Origin: Mesorhizobium sp. L-8-3
Lineage (GTDB): Bacteria; Pseudomonadota; Alphaproteobacteria; Rhizobiales; Rhizobiaceae
Direction of reading: 5' to 3'
Assembly: GCF_016756615.1 (NCBI RefSeq)
Contig: NZ_AP023262.1
Coordinates: 6,573,501 to 6,637,500 of the forward strand
Length of the DNA: 64,000 nucleotides
Positions 1 to 8,634 of the stretch are shown piece after piece; within the stretch, counting starts at the first letter, position 1; the number at the start of each line of letters is the position of its first letter. The notes under the pieces are model-generated. The model had not been told where the DNA came from. It saw only the letters and a program-made list of their open reading frames with translations, and did not search any database. Position numbers and translations under genes: made by a program.

Positions 1-1
1 C

Positions 2-316
2 GCCGGACTGCTCTATCGGGCCGGCATCCGCAATGTCGCCTTCAACGAAACGGTGATCGACGGCAGGCACATGCTGCATTCGTCGATCCGTCGCCGACGC
101 TTCGCCTGGATCTCCGTCACCAACCTGCTCGCCACCGTCTTCAGCCTCGGCCTCGCCAGGCCCTGGGCCGCGATCCGCATGGCCAGGTACCTGTCCCTCG
201 TCACCGCACTCGACGCGACCGGCTCGCTGGAGGATTATGCGGGCTCGATCGAACAATCGGGGAGCGCAGTCGGCGCGGAATATATGGACATAGAGGGCTT
301 CGACCTTGGTTTCTGA
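2..316 (+). CDS. DUF898 (YjgN-like) membrane protein, C-terminal part
   Basis: The reading frame is open from the window edge, so the start lies upstream and only about 104 C-terminal residues are seen. The fragment has the end pattern of DUF898/YjgN proteins: a segment near NVAFNETVIDG, a basic stretch RRRRFAW, one hydrophobic segment (TNLLATVFSLGLARPWAAIR) and ARYLSLVTAL. These are multi-pass inner-membrane proteins of unknown function. The stop overlaps the start of the next gene by 11 bases, which suggests translational coupling with the M48 peptidase. DUF898-M48 neighbours are common in alphaproteobacteria; that statement is from memory. Confidence 0.8.
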   Translation, partial: AGLLYRAGIRNVAFNETVIDGRHMLHSSIRRRRFAWISVTNLLATVFSLGLARPWAAIRMARYLSLVTALDATGSLEDYAGSIEQSGSAVGAEYMDIEGFDLGF

Positions 317-1400
317 CGGACGGAGCGGCGGGCCGCTTTCCGGCCTGTGGCGCCCTCCCTTCACCGCGCGGGCGACCAGTGCGGTGCTGTCGGTCGACAT
401 GGCGGGCAACGCCAGGACAATCGATCCGACCGCCAAGACCACGCTGGCGCAAGCGCATCTCGGGAAGATCGAGATCTCCGATCGTGTCGGCTCGATCCCG
501 CGCATGCTCACCTTTCCCGACGGAAGCGTCTTCGAGACCGGCGACAACGATGCCGTCGACGCGCTGATCAGCGCGCGCTCCGGCCGCTTGTCCGGCTTCG
601 TCCACCGGCTCGAGCGCTTCCACCCCCGGCTTCTCGTGCTCGTCGCCCTCGTCATCGGTCTCGCCTTCGCCACCTACCGCTATGCAGTGCCGGTGCTGGT
701 CGAGGTCGCGGTGGCCGTCACCCCGCCGGTCGTGCCGGCCCTGATGAGCCACAGCGTACTTGCCTCGCTCGACCAGACGGTGTTGCAGCCGTCGGCGCTC
801 GGGGCCGACCGGCGCAAGGCGATCTCGAACGGCTTTGCCGAACTCGCCGCAGCAGCGCGGCGCGGGACGGCGGCGGTCGCGGAGAACAAGGCGGCCGCCT
901 ACACGCTCCACTTCCGCGACGGCGGCATGATCGGGCCGAACGCGTTTGCTCTCCCCGACGGTTCGATCATCCTCACCGACCAGCTCGTCGAGCTCGCCGG
1001 CAACGATGACGAGGCGGTGCTCGGTGTTCTCGCGCATGAGATCGGCCATGTCGACCATGCCCACAGCCTGCGCCAGCTCTATCGCGCCGCCGGCGTCACC
1101 GCGCTCATCATGCTGATCGGCGGCGACATCGGCTCCGGCACCGAGGATCTCCTCGTCCAGGGCTCGGCGCTGCTGTCGCTCTCTTATTCGCGCGACGCCG
1201 AACGCGAGGCGGATCGTTTCAGCGTCGAGCTCATGCACAAGGCAGGCCGCGATCCCTTGGCGATCGGCCGGTTCTTCGAGCTCCTTCGCGACAGGCTCGG
1301 CGACAAGGAGGGCAGCGACTTCTTCTCCACGCACCCCGCGACGCCCGAGCGCATAGAGGAGACAAAGCGCTACGCCGAGGAAGTGGCCCGGCAGCCCTGA
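306..1400 (+). CDS. M48 family metallopeptidase
   Basis: A 364-residue membrane-anchored zinc protease. An N-terminal soluble region (about residues 20-90) is followed by a hydrophobic segment around residues 103-125 and then the M48 catalytic domain. The zinc motif HEIGH is at about residues 246-250, and the third ligand lies in SRDAEREADRFSVEL. The C-terminal STHPATPERI is typical of HtpX/LoiP/BepA-like peptidases. The start is a TTG that overlaps the DUF898 stop; an ATG near 400 would cut into the conserved N-terminal region, so TTG is preferred. It probably acts at the inner membrane or periplasm in protein quality control, but no substrate can be inferred. Confidence 0.85.
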   Translation: MVSDGRSGGPLSGLWRPPFTARATSAVLSVDMAGNARTIDPTAKTTLAQAHLGKIEISDRVGSIPRMLTFPDGSVFETGDNDAVDALISARSGRLSGFVHRLERFHPRLLVLVALVIGLAFATYRYAVPVLVEVAVAVTPPVVPALMSHSVLASLDQTVLQPSALGADRRKAISNGFAELAAAARRGTAAVAENKAAAYTLHFRDGGMIGPNAFALPDGSIILTDQLVELAGNDDEAVLGVLAHEIGHVDHAHSLRQLYRAAGVTALIMLIGGDIGSGTEDLLVQGSALLSLSYSRDAEREADRFSVELMHKAGRDPLAIGRFFELLRDRLGDKEGSDFFSTHPATPERIEETKRYAEEVARQP

Positions 1401-2004
1401 GGCCGGCCATCGTCACCCTCGGGGACGGAGCTGACCGTCAAGGCCCGTGGGAGCGCCGCTCGATGACATCGCGCCGGCGGCGCAGGCGCTCTCACATCAA
1501 CGGCGGAGACAGGCGGAGGCGTCTCCTTCTTCGTTATCCAATCACCGCCGCCGCTGTTGGGTGGAGGCGTCTCCTTCTTCGTCATCCACAGGCGCGAGCA
1601 CGGAGCGAAGCAAGGTGCGAGTTGACCCGTGGATCCATGCCGTGACGGCGATGCAGGCGGCCGGCGGCTCAGGACGAGCCACCTCTGCCCACACGTCGCA
1701 AAGGCCGGGTGAACCATCCTGCACCGAAGCAGACGCTCGCGATCTCACGGCATGGATTCACGGATCTCCTCCGGCTCGCTGCGCTCGCCTCCGGGCCCGA
1801 GGATGACGAAGGGTGGGACGCCGTCGCCAATCCCAAGCGCTGAATAGAATGGCGCTACATCCGGCGCCGCCTAGGAACCGCGCTCGGCGGCACCAACGAC
1901 CGCACCACGACCTTGCGGCAATTTCACAGGACATGAATTGTTATTCATGTTAACCGATCGCCCAGAGCCGGCTCGTCCCGGCGCAGGAAAGCCGAAGCCG
2001 TCCC
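1401..2004. repeat. Gene-free stretch with short direct and inverted repeats
   Basis: About 600 bases with no convincing gene. It contains a 26-base direct repeat at 1515-1540 and 1563-1588 (one mismatch) and a 19-base inverted pair at 1627-1645 and 1745-1763 (one mismatch) sharing the core ATCCATGCCGTGA. The open frames across it have biased, low-complexity translations and no RBS. It looks like dispersed intergenic repeat material. Confidence 0.6.
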
Positions 2005-3396
2005 ATGAATCGCACACTTCCGCTCATCCTCGCGGTCGCGCTCTTCATGGAGCAGATGGATTCGACCGTCATCTCGACCTCACTGCCGGCGATCGCCGCC
2101 GACATCGGCGCCAGTCCGGTCGCCCTGAAGCTGGCGCTGACCGCCTATCTCGTGTCGCTGGCGATCTTCATCCCGATCAGTTCCTGGATGGCCGACAAGT
2201 TCGGCGCGAAGCGCGTCTTCCGCACCGCGATCGCCGTCTTCGTCGTCGGCTCGGTGCTGTGCGCGGTTTCCGGCTCGCTCGTCGCCTTCGTCTTGTCGCG
2301 CTTCCTGCAAGGCATGGGCGGCGCCATGATGACGCCTGTCGCCCGGCTCGTGCTGGTCCGCTCGACGCCCAAGCGCGAACTCGTGTCGGCCATGGCCTGG
2401 CTGACGATCCCGGCACTGGTCGGTCCGCTGGTCGGGCCCCCGGTCGGCGGTTTCATCACCACCTTCTTCACCTGGCACTGGATCTTCCTCATCAACGTGC
2501 CGATCGGGTTGCTGGGCATCCTTCTCGCCGGCCGCGTTCTGCCCGACATCGAGCCGACGGGAGCCGCGCCCATCGACACGGCCGGCTTCCTCCTCTCGGC
2601 GATCGCCGCTTCCGGCATCGTCTTCGGCCTTTCCGTCGTCAGCCTGCCGGCCTTGCCACCCTGGGTCGGTCTCGTGACGCTCGCCATCGGCGCCCTCTCC
2701 GGCCTGGTCTATCTGCGCCACTCGAGGCGCGCGGCGAACCCGCTGCTCAACCTCAGGCTCTTCGCCAATCCGGTGTTCCGGGCGGCCATATCAGGCGGCT
2801 CGCTGTTTCGCATCGGCAGCGGCGCGGTGCCGTTCCTGCTTCCCCTGATGCTGCAGCTCGGCTTCGGCCTGACGCCGTTCCAGTCGGGCATGCTGACCTT
2901 CGCTTCGGCGGTGGGCGCGCTCGCCATGAAGTTCCTGGCGCCGGTGACGCTGCGGGCGGGGGGCTTCCGCAACGTGCTGACGCTCGCGGCCGTCTGCGGA
3001 GGCATCTTCATCGCCGCCAACGCGTTTTTCACCCCACAGACCCCGCCTGGCGTCATCATCCTGGTGCTGCTCGGCGCCGGCTTCCTGCGCTCGCTGTTCT
3101 TCACCTCGGCCAACGCGCTCGTCTTTGCCGACATCGAAGCCGACGACGTCAGCCAGGCGACGGCGATCTCGGCGGTCTCGCAGCAGATCAGCGTCGCGCT
3201 GGGCGTGGCTGTCGCCGGCGGCATATTGGAGGCTTCGACCTACTTCTCGGGCGGGCATCTCGGCCTCGCCTCCTTCTCCGCCGCTTTCCTCATCGTCGCG
3301 GCGGTGACGGCCCTGTCGGTCCTGCCCTTCCTCGGCCTCGCGCGCGACGCCGGCAGTTCGGTTTCGGGACATGGCATGCAGAAGCCGGCGGAATAA
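2005..3396 (+). CDS. MFS transporter, DHA2 (EmrB/QacA-like) family
   Basis: A 463-residue, strongly hydrophobic protein with the expected multi-helix MFS profile. MEQMDSTVISTSLPAIA in helix 1 is the DHA2 signature, followed by the loop 2-3 motif WMADKFGAKRVF and the helix 5 motif PALVGPLVGPPVGGFI of drug:H+ antiporters. FLINVPIGLLGI is also typical. It probably exports a toxic compound using the proton gradient. No substrate is indicated, and there is no adjacent HlyD-like partner, unlike emrAB operons. The gene stands alone, convergent with rlmE, and its stop abuts a heptad repeat array. Confidence 0.9.
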   Translation: MNRTLPLILAVALFMEQMDSTVISTSLPAIAADIGASPVALKLALTAYLVSLAIFIPISSWMADKFGAKRVFRTAIAVFVVGSVLCAVSGSLVAFVLSRFLQGMGGAMMTPVARLVLVRSTPKRELVSAMAWLTIPALVGPLVGPPVGGFITTFFTWHWIFLINVPIGLLGILLAGRVLPDIEPTGAAPIDTAGFLLSAIAASGIVFGLSVVSLPALPPWVGLVTLAIGALSGLVYLRHSRRAANPLLNLRLFANPVFRAAISGGSLFRIGSGAVPFLLPLMLQLGFGLTPFQSGMLTFASAVGALAMKFLAPVTLRAGGFRNVLTLAAVCGGIFIAANAFFTPQTPPGVIILVLLGAGFLRSLFFTSANALVFADIEADDVSQATAISAVSQQISVALGVAVAGGILEASTYFSGGHLGLASFSAAFLIVAAVTALSVLPFLGLARDAGSSVSGHGMQKPAE

Positions 3397-3537
3397 TAGC
3401 GAGTAGCGAGTAGCGAGTAGCGAGTAGCGAGTAGCGAGTAGCGAGTAGCGAGTAGCGAGTAGCGAGAGAGTTGACCGGGCTGCGTCCGGCGGCAACCCCT
3501 TTTTCCCTCTTCGCTATTGGCTACTCGCTATTCGCTC
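3397..3537. repeat. 7-bp tandem repeat array with inverted counterpart
   Basis: Ten perfect copies of TAGCGAG run from 3397 to 3466, starting one base after the MFS stop. About 45 bases further on, 3510-3537 carries inverted copies (CTCGCTA-type). The transcript could fold into a long hairpin between the convergent MFS and rlmE genes. The rlmE stop codon and last few codons are inside the inverted arm. The same design with a different heptad occurs at 23309-23411. Confidence 0.9.
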
Positions 3538-4238
3538 TTTTCCCTACCCTTGAAGTCCTTGGCCAAGAGGTACAACTCGACCGATTCATCCCGCGAAGCC
3601 GGCGGCTTGACGTGATGGACGGAACGGAAGTTGCGCTTGAGCATGTCGAGCAGCCCGCCTTCCGTGCCGCCCTGGAAGGTCTTGGCCAGGAAATGCCCGC
3701 CGGGCTTCAGCACGGAGACCGCGAAGTCGGCCGCCACCTCGCACAGATGCATGGTGCGCAGATGGTCGGTGCGGCGATGGCCGGTCGTCGGCGCGGCCAT
3801 ATCGGAGAGCACGATGTCGGGCTCGCCGCCCAACGCCTCGGAAAGCCTCGCCGGCGCCTCGTCGTCGAGAAAATCCATCTGCAGGATGGCCGCACCCGGA
3901 ACCGGATCCATCTCCAGATAGTCGATGCCGACCACGCTTGGCCGCTCTTCGTCGGATTTGACGCGCGCCGCGGCGACCTGACACCAGCCGCCGGGTGCCG
4001 CGCCCAGGTCGATGATGCGCATGCCCGGTTTCAGCAGTCTGTGCTTGTCATCGATCTCGATCAGCTTGTAGGCCGCGCGCGAACGATAGCCCTCGCTCCT
4101 GGAGCGCTGGACATAGGGATCGTTGAGATGGCGCTGCAGCCAGCGGCGCGACGATTCCTTCAAGCCGCTCTTCTTCCTGATCTTGGTCTTCAACACGCGG
4201 CTTGCGCCTGCGCCCGGCTTCACCGGCTTTTTCGTCAT
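3528..4238 (-). CDS. rlmE: 23S rRNA (uridine-2552 2'-O)-methyltransferase RlmE
   Basis: A 236-residue FtsJ/RrmJ-family enzyme that methylates U2552 in the A-loop of 23S rRNA using SAM. The N-terminus is basic. SRAAYKLIEIDDK carries the first catalytic Lys, IIDLGAAPGGW is the SAM-binding loop, SDMAAPTTGHRRTDH carries the catalytic Asp, and FLAKTFQGG and PPASRDESVELYLLA carry the remaining Lys and Glu of the K-D-K-E tetrad. Its ATG overlaps the ppx/gppA stop as ATGA, so the two form an operon, a pairing often seen in rhizobia. The last residues (about GREKSE) are encoded by the heptad repeat. Confidence 0.95.
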   Translation of the reverse strand: MTKKPVKPGAGASRVLKTKIRKKSGLKESSRRWLQRHLNDPYVQRSRSEGYRSRAAYKLIEIDDKHRLLKPGMRIIDLGAAPGGWCQVAAARVKSDEERPSVVGIDYLEMDPVPGAAILQMDFLDDEAPARLSEALGGEPDIVLSDMAAPTTGHRRTDHLRTMHLCEVAADFAVSVLKPGGHFLAKTFQGGTEGGLLDMLKRNFRSVHHVKPPASRDESVELYLLAKDFKGREKSE

Positions 4239-5629
4239 GGCCGCGGCCTATGCTTGCCGTTGCGGCGCCAGACCCCGTCCTCGGCCATCAACTCGCTCAA
4301 TATGCCCTCGCGCAATCCCCGGTCGGCGACGCGCAGCCGGTTCGAAGGCCACACCGCGCGGATGGCTTCGAGGATCGCGCAGCCCGCCAGCACCAGGTCG
4401 GCACGATCGGCGCCGATGCAGGGATTGGCCATACGCTGGCGGAAATCCCAGGACAGCAGCCTCTCGATCATAACGTCGACGCTCTCGCCGTCCATCCACA
4501 GCCCGTCGACACGGCGCCGGTCGTAGCGTTCGAGCCCAAGGTGGACGCCGGCCAGCGTGGTGACCGTTCCCGACGTTCCGAGCAGATGGAACTTCCTGCC
4601 CGCCATCACATGTTTCAGCCGGTCGCGGCCATCGAAATTCCGGAGCAGCCCGGTGACGTCGTCGATCATGGCCTGGAACGTCTCGCGGCTCACGTCGCGC
4701 CCGCCGAAGCGCTCGGCGAGCGAGACGACGCCGACCGGCAGCGAAGTCCAGGAGACGATATGGTTGGCGAGCCGCGCCGAGCGGCGGCCGGAAACATCGA
4801 TCAGCGCTATCTCGGAGGAGCCGCCGCCGATGTCGAACAGCACCACGCCTTGCGTATCGTCCTCGATGAGGGAGCCGCAGCCGGAGACGGCCAGGCGCGC
4901 CTCGGTCTGGCGGTCGATGATCTCCAGCGCGAGACCGGTCTCGGCCCGGACACGCTCGATGAACAAGGCGCCGTTCTCGGCCGAGCGGCAGGCCTCGGTG
5001 GCGATCAGCCGGGCTCGTCGGATCGGCCGGTTGCGCAGCTTGTCGCCGCAGACCCGGAGCGCCTCGACCGCACGGTCCATCGCCGCGTCGGCCAGCCGAC
5101 CGTTCGCCGAAAGCCCTTCGCCAAGCCGCACGATGCGGGAGAAGGCGTCGACCACCCGGAACTGCCCCGGCCGCCCGGGCACCGCCACCAGCAGGCGGCA
5201 ATTGTTGGTGCCGAGATCGAGCGCGGCGAAGACAGGCACCTCCTGCGACCGCACGGCGGGCCTGAAGGCCGGCGGCGGTGCCTCGAGCCGTATCGGTCGG
5301 GACGGCGGCTCCGGTGCACGTCTCGGCGCGACCGGCGGCTCGGCAGCGACCTGACCCGCATCGCGGGCGAAAACCTTTCGCCCGCGCCGGCGTTTGCGGC
5401 GCTTCTTCGGTCTGGATTTCTGGTGCGTGGCGTCGCTGTCGGCGCGGCCGGGGCCGGGCCATGTCGCCGCCCGGTCCACAGTCCGACCGACCGACGAGCC
5501 TCCGGCATCTACAGCCGAAAGCTCCCGCGACGCCCCGTCACCCGGCGGTTCACTGCCGGCATCGAGGTCTTTCACCGTCGTTCCTTCATGCGCCGCGCGA
5601 ACCGAAACGGACGCTGCGCGCGCTGTCAT
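4235..5629 (-). CDS. Ppx/GppA family exopolyphosphatase
   Basis: An ASKHA-fold phosphatase acting on polyphosphate or pppGpp. The catalytic core starts with FAALDLGTNNCRLLVA, followed by VVDAFSRIVRLGEGL, ATEACRSAENG, the conserved IIDRQTEARLAVSG, and the phosphate-2 loop VVLFDIGGGSSEIAL. HLLGTSGTVTTLAGVHLGL and RVADRGLREGIL are typical of the C-terminal part. About 130 residues of a low-complexity, Arg/Lys-rich N-terminal extension precede the core. The frame is open to 5785, and possible starts are at 5668 and 5629; I took 5629 because GGAG precedes it closely. The start is uncertain. It overlaps rlmE downstream by 4 bases. Confidence 0.88.
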   Translation of the reverse strand: MTARAASVSVRAAHEGTTVKDLDAGSEPPGDGASRELSAVDAGGSSVGRTVDRAATWPGPGRADSDATHQKSRPKKRRKRRRGRKVFARDAGQVAAEPPVAPRRAPEPPSRPIRLEAPPPAFRPAVRSQEVPVFAALDLGTNNCRLLVAVPGRPGQFRVVDAFSRIVRLGEGLSANGRLADAAMDRAVEALRVCGDKLRNRPIRRARLIATEACRSAENGALFIERVRAETGLALEIIDRQTEARLAVSGCGSLIEDDTQGVVLFDIGGGSSEIALIDVSGRRSARLANHIVSWTSLPVGVVSLAERFGGRDVSRETFQAMIDDVTGLLRNFDGRDRLKHVMAGRKFHLLGTSGTVTTLAGVHLGLERYDRRRVDGLWMDGESVDVMIERLLSWDFRQRMANPCIGADRADLVLAGCAILEAIRAVWPSNRLRVADRGLREGILSELMAEDGVWRRNGKHRPRP

Positions 5630-5977
5630 CTTCTCCGTTGCGGCAAGGATAACAGCGCCGCGGCTCATCACCAAGTGCCGCGGCGTCGAATTGTTGAGCG
5701 CAATTCCGCAACGCGGCGCACCGCAAGATACGCGCAATGCTGCAGCGGGATTCCACCTGGTGGGATTCCGCGCCCGGCCTCTCACCGTAACGTCAACCGC
5801 TAACGGGTTTCCTTGCGCGCATATTCGCTTTATCGAACATTAGGCGACGAATGAGGACCGTTTGAGAACAGACCCGTTTTGGGGCACGCCACGGCACTGC
5901 GAGCGCGCGACGCCACGGCTGAAGTCCTCGGGGCCGGACATCTCGGAAGGCCTCTGGACGGGAGGCGACCGCACAGG

Positions 5978-6925
5978 ATGAAGTGGAAGGACTATGTCTG
6001 GCCCGCGATCGGGCTGGCTGCCGTGGCGTTTTCGGGGTGGCTGCTCTATGGCGAACTGCGCGGTATTTCGGCGAGCGACGTCATCGCCGGCTTCCAGGCC
6101 ATCCCGCTCCATCGCTGGCTGCTTGCCGCGGGCGGCGCGGTCGTGGCCTATGCGGCGCTGGCCGGTTACGACCATATCGCGCTCACCCATCTCGGAAAAC
6201 GTGTGTCCTGGGTGTTCGTGACGCTCTGTTCCTTCACGACCTACGCACTCTCCCACAATATCGGCGGCTCGGTCGCCTCGGGTGCCGTCATCCGCTACCG
6301 GGCCTATGCCACGAAGGGCCTGACGGGGCAGGATGTCGGCATCCTGGTCGCCTTCTGCTGGTTCACCTTCATCCTGGCGACGGTGTTCCTGCTGGGTGTC
6401 GTGCTCGTGCTGGAACCCGGCCTCACTGATCGGTTCGTCGACATCGAGGCCTTGCCGATCACGCTTTCGGCGACCACGGGCTATCTTTGCCTCGCGCTCG
6501 TCGCGCTCTATGTGCTGGGAAGCTGGATCGGCTTCCGCCCGCTGCGCATCGGCGGCGTGCGGCTCGACTATCCCAGCCTGCCGAACGTGGCGCGCCAGCT
6601 CACCATCGGCCCGATCGAGCTCATCGGCGCCGCTTCGATCATCTACTTCGCACTGCCGGAGGCCGGTAATCCCGGCTTCATCATCGTGCTCGGCGTCTTC
6701 ATCATCGCCTTCTCCGTGGCCTCGGCCACCCATGCCCCCGGAGGCATCGGCGTGTTCGAGATCGTGGCGCTGGCCGGCTTCACCGACATGGACACCGTGT
6801 CCGTGCTCACGGCCCTGCTGGTCTTCCGGCTGTTCTACCTTATCGTGCCGCTGCTCCTGGCGCTGGTCGTGGTGATCGGCTTCGAACGCAGCCAGCTCGC
6901 CAGGCGCCGGCGACCGTTGGGGTAA
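5978..6925 (+). CDS. YbhN/UPF0104 family integral membrane protein
   Basis: A 315-residue protein with about eight hydrophobic segments, belonging to the lysylphosphatidylglycerol synthase transmembrane-region (YbhN/UPF0104) family. Family-like stretches are YALSHNIGGSVASGAVIRYR near residue 90 and ATHAPGGIGVFEIVAL near residue 250. It lacks the soluble aminoacyl-transfer domain of MprF, so it is not a complete lipid aminoacylase; these proteins are thought to handle lipids or isoprenoids in the inner membrane. ATG 5978 is preceded by GGAGG at 5961-5965 (rather distant); the frame is open upstream to 5879, but there it lacks a plausible RBS. Confidence 0.85.
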   Translation: MKWKDYVWPAIGLAAVAFSGWLLYGELRGISASDVIAGFQAIPLHRWLLAAGGAVVAYAALAGYDHIALTHLGKRVSWVFVTLCSFTTYALSHNIGGSVASGAVIRYRAYATKGLTGQDVGILVAFCWFTFILATVFLLGVVLVLEPGLTDRFVDIEALPITLSATTGYLCLALVALYVLGSWIGFRPLRIGGVRLDYPSLPNVARQLTIGPIELIGAASIIYFALPEAGNPGFIIVLGVFIIAFSVASATHAPGGIGVFEIVALAGFTDMDTVSVLTALLVFRLFYLIVPLLLALVVVIGFERSQLARRRRPLG

Positions 6926-6978
6926 GCCGGCCCGCCCAACCCGGCATAGACGCAGCCTCAAGCACGACGGTCGAGAAC

Positions 6979-6997
6979 CGCCGGCTTGCAGCCGGCG
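6979..6997 (+). terminator. Possible terminator hairpin after the YbhN gene
   Basis: Perfect 7-bp arms CGCCGGC and GCCGGCG enclose a 5-base loop 54 bases after the stop. There is no T-run, so this may be a stability hairpin or intergenic repeat rather than an intrinsic terminator. Confidence 0.3.
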
Positions 6998-7140
6998 TTA
7001 CTGACCTCTGCTGAACCAGGGAAAGCGCCGGAACAGGCTTGAAGAAAGGGGCCGCGCTGGAGCGACGCACGCGTAGAACCGTCCTCGCCCTGCGTCAGCG
7101 GCGCCTTCATTTTCTTCAACGGTTGAATGCGCAAGCGGGG

Positions 7141-7169
7141 TTGACTATTTTGAGGCCTTGCGCGATACG
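7141..7169 (+). promoter_or_regulatory. Putative promoter of the tRNA-Gln gene
   Basis: TTGACT at 7141-7146 and GATACG at 7164-7169 are separated by 17 bases. This is a reasonable sigma-70-type -35/-10 pair, and the predicted start would be about 45 bases before the mature tRNA. Confidence 0.45.
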
Positions 7170-7219
7170 CAGGCCGCATAGCCGACATGGCTGCCGCTCG
7201 CGGCTCTAAAGCCGCTTGC

Positions 7220-7293
7220 TGGGGAATAGGTTAACGGTAGACCAGCGGACTCTGACTCCGTTAGTCCTGGTTCGAATCCAGGTTCCCCAGCCA
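7220..7293 (+). tRNA. tRNA-Gln (anticodon CTG)
   Basis: A full cloverleaf of 74 bases. The acceptor arm TGGGGAA pairs with TTCCCCA, the D stem is GGTT/GACC, and the anticodon stem is GCGGA/TCCGT with loop CTCTGAC giving anticodon CTG (codon CAG). The T arm is CCTGG-TTCGAAT-CCAGG, the discriminator is G, and a CCA end is encoded. The genes that follow for about 7 kb are small and poorly conserved, so this could be an island boundary, but no integrase or duplicated tRNA end was found. Confidence 0.95.
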
Positions 7294-7543
7294 TCTCTTG
7301 TTTCTTCAATAAATTTAGTAGCTTACGAAAACTTCATCCTGTTCTTCATGATGATAACGGGCGTTTGCTTCTTCAGCGGATAGCATGATCGGAAGGATGA
7401 GGTCTTCCACCGGCTGGCCTCGCCACCATCCATAGCGGCATCATGGCAATTTTTCCCAAGACCTAAGACCCGCAACGCTGCAACAGTCGTGGCGGCCATG
7501 TTCCAGCGCCGTGTCGCTGCACGCTTATCAGTTGGAGGAAATC

Positions 7544-8059
7544 ATGACGATCACAATTTCCCCGTTTCTCACCGCTCTCGTATCTGAAGGCCCCCCCGCC
7601 GACCGGGCGAAAGACATGGACCTGTATGGATGGCTGATTGGAAGCTGGGAGATGGACACGGTCCGCCATCTCGACGACGGCACAACCCAGGAATCGACTG
7701 GAGAAATCCATTTTGGCTGGGTGCTCGAAGGCCGTGCGATTCAGGACCTCTGGATCAGGCCCAAGCGCCCCGCGCCATCCACCATGTATGGCACGACTTT
7801 GCGCATATTCGATCCTGGGATCGGTGGCTGGCACATCATCTGGAGTGACCCGCTCAACCAGGATTACTCGCGCCAGATCGGGCGGGCCGAGGGTAAGGAC
7901 ATTGTCCAGATCGGCAATGACTCCCGAGGTCTGCAAACCCGATGGCGTTTCACCGAGATCACTGCCAACAGCTTCCATTGGATCGGCGAGGAAAGATCTG
8001 CCGAGAGCGACCCGTGGCAAGTGACCTATGAGCATTGGGCCCGCCGAACAAGTTCCTGA
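7544..8059 (+). CDS. Conserved hypothetical protein, lipocalin-like (DUF1579-type)
   Basis: A 171-residue soluble protein of unknown function. LIGSWEMDTVRHLDDG, a GEIHFGWVLEGRAIQDLW stretch, YGTTLRIFDPGIGGWHIIW and FHWIGEERS look like the beta-barrel pattern of DUF1579 and related lipocalin-like proteins. That match is by eye and only moderate. ATG 7544 has a strong RBS (TTGGAGGAAATC) right before it; an upstream start at 7511 has none. It is the first gene after the tRNA. Confidence 0.7.
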   Translation: MTITISPFLTALVSEGPPADRAKDMDLYGWLIGSWEMDTVRHLDDGTTQESTGEIHFGWVLEGRAIQDLWIRPKRPAPSTMYGTTLRIFDPGIGGWHIIWSDPLNQDYSRQIGRAEGKDIVQIGNDSRGLQTRWRFTEITANSFHWIGEERSAESDPWQVTYEHWARRTSS

Positions 8060-8292
8060 GCCGTTCGGACCGGTTGCCCCGGATGATCTCCTCCAGGCCT
8101 ATGTCGGCAACACTGAGCGTCCTGAGACGCTCGTAGAATGCGGAAGCTGGCTCCCGGCCCGTTTCGTATATTGCGTACGCCGCGAGAGCGCTCGAATATC
8201 TCCGCGATCGAATGTTTCTCGCGACGGCGAGACGGTGAGCGAGGATCGCGCGCCTTGGCGTTGCGTGTCGAGAATTGAGGCTCTGCTGCCAT
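8040..8292 (-). pseudogene. Frameshifted FitA/VapB-type antitoxin
   Basis: Translating the minus strand in two frames recovers a diverged copy of the intact antitoxin at 9045-9293. One frame gives MAAEPQFSTRNAKARD at the start and later KHSIAEIFERS. A second frame gives LAHRL, then YAIYETGREPASAFYERL and VADIGLEEIIRG. The switch happens at least three times, so no functional antitoxin can be made. No companion toxin lies downstream. The remnant suggests a duplicated TA pair in decay; its exact ends are approximate. Confidence 0.7.
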
Positions 8293-8550
8293 CCCGGAGT
8301 TCCAATGTCCCAAGGATCGGGCTCTCGTCCCCGGCCATCAACCAAACCAGGCCTCAATATCTCGCTTGACCCCGCTGGAGGCCGACCATCACAGTCGACT
8401 GTTGGCCAATATCCACGCGGAAAACCCTGCGCTGGCAAGTTGGCGTTGCCAGTCAGCATATTGCCATCCCGCCGGCGACAATGAACGGATCACCGCCCGA
8501 GCCGCTCCCAATCCGGTGACAGTGCGCATTTTCTTTTCGCTTGCGACCGC

Positions 8551-8611
8551 GCTTCGTCAAGGCCGTGCCCAAACCATCCGACGGAACGGAGGGCCCGTCG
8601 CCAAGCCGCCT
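8551..8611 (+). pseudogene. Fragment of the Gp13-like acetyltransferase gene
   Basis: About 60 bases closely match 10142-10202 inside the intact gene at 10012-10452. The fragment encodes RQGRAQTIRRNGGPVA against REGRAHTILRNGDPVA in the intact copy. Similarity fades on both sides and there is no full-length frame, so this is a decayed partial duplication. Confidence 0.5.
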
Positions 8612-8634
8612 CCCACAAGGTATTGCCCGAAGTT

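Noticed and set aside
201..1334. Long minus-strand open frame opposite the M48 gene
   Set aside because: The translation is rich in Arg, Asp, Gly and Glu with no domain, as expected for a frame antisense to a GC-rich gene. The same applies to the long antisense frames at 5840-6961, 15928-17817, 25494-27065, 55881-57932 and 58598-61030.
1447..1806. Frame through the 1.4-2.0 kb repeats
   Set aside because: It has no RBS and its composition follows the repeats.
3397..3466. CRISPR-like array
   Set aside because: The 7-base units have no spacers, so this is a simple tandem repeat.
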